DNA from: Actinomycetota bacterium
GTDB taxonomy: Bacteria; Actinomycetota; Acidimicrobiia; Spongiisociales; ZC4RG35
DNA: 5,887 nt
Direction: 5' to 3'
NCBI GenBank assembly: GCA_022615295.1
Contig: JAKEHF010000053.1
Location: 1-5,887 of the forward strand
This document shows, in pieces, positions 5,650 through 5,887 of this stretch (the first letter of the stretch is position 1; each line of letters begins with the position of its first letter). The notes below the pieces were generated by a model, which searched no databases, had not been told where the DNA came from, and was given only the letters and a program-made list of their open reading frames with translations. A program made the position numbers and the translations under genes.

Positions 5650-5887
5650 TCAGCCCGGCCTGGGCGATCTCGACCATGGCGATCAGACCGGCCTCGCCGA
5701 CCGCGCCCGAGATCCGACCCAGATTCCGGTTCTCCCCGTCGAGGATCACATACCACGGCGTGGCGCTCAGACCATAGGCCAGGGCGACCTCGCCGTCCTC
5801 GCTGTCCATGATCGTGGGCGACGTCCACCCCTCCGACTCCAGCCAGTCCTGTGGCGGGAACTCGGGTCGAAGCGAGTTTGCCAGCAC
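5630..5887 (-). CDS. Thioredoxin-fold (TlpA/redoxin-like) protein, C-terminal part (5' end outside window)
   Basis: The last 85 codons of a minus-strand gene are visible, ending in TGA at 5632-5630. The visible order matches the second half of a TlpA/ResA-like thioredoxin fold: a segment before a helix (PPQDWLESEGW, 11-21), the strand SPTIMDSEDGEVALAYGL (23-40), the cis-proline loop SATPWYVILD (41-50), then a Gly-Arg-Ile-Ser-Gly turn (57-61) and a final helix. The CxxC redox site would lie nearer the N-terminus, beyond the window, so I cannot tell whether the protein is redox-active, membrane-anchored or exported. The GTG at the edge is simply the first visible codon and need not be the start. 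Its 3' end overlaps rpiB by 20 bases. The fold call is fairly firm; the exact family and substrate are unknown. Confidence 0.75.
   Translation of the reverse strand: MLANSLRPEFPPQDWLESEGWTSPTIMDSEDGEVALAYGLSATPWYVILDGENRNLGRISGAVGEAGLIAMVEIAQAGLTTSPTP

Overview
The window is GC-rich and gene-dense. It most resembles chromosomal DNA of a high-GC actinobacterium, perhaps class Acidimicrobiia. Three things suggest this. The left edge carries the tail of a DUF222/13E12-type HNH endonuclease, a family expanded in Actinomycetota. MurA has aspartate at the catalytic position, as in mycobacteria. Three genes lack a Shine-Dalgarno sequence and have a TANNNT box 7-9 bases before the start codon, the leaderless arrangement common in actinobacteria. 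The class-level placement is inference from protein flavour only.

Layout from left to right. Positions 1-123 (+) are the last 40 codons of the HNH endonuclease. Positions 124-225 are a short intergenic stretch. Positions 226-2865 (+) encode a complete pyruvate, phosphate dikinase (PPDK). Facing it on the minus strand is a probable three-gene operon, transcribed from right to left: murA (5132-3879), a NifU-domain Fe-S protein (3835-3527) and a short MeaB/ArgK-type GTPase (3519-2833). Divergent from murA, across 76 bases, is rpiB (5209-5649, +). Positions 5887-5630 (-) hold the C-terminal part of a thioredoxin-fold (TlpA/redoxin-like) protein cut by the right edge.

Functionally this is mostly housekeeping metabolism. 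PPDK interconverts pyruvate and PEP, and PEP is the substrate MurA uses for peptidoglycan synthesis. RpiB serves the pentose phosphate pathway. The NifU-domain protein serves Fe-S cluster delivery. The MeaB-type GTPase would service adenosylcobalamin-dependent methylmalonyl-CoA mutase, which is not in this window. No RNA gene, CRISPR array, insertion sequence or phage gene was found, and I see no clear novel system.

The points most worth a second look are: the tail-to-tail overlap of PPDK and the GTPase, where each TAG stop is the reverse complement of a CTA leucine codon in the other gene; the GTPase ending without the family's usual C-terminal dimerization region; the Cys-to-Asp active site of MurA; and the compact, apparently leaderless divergent promoter between murA and rpiB.
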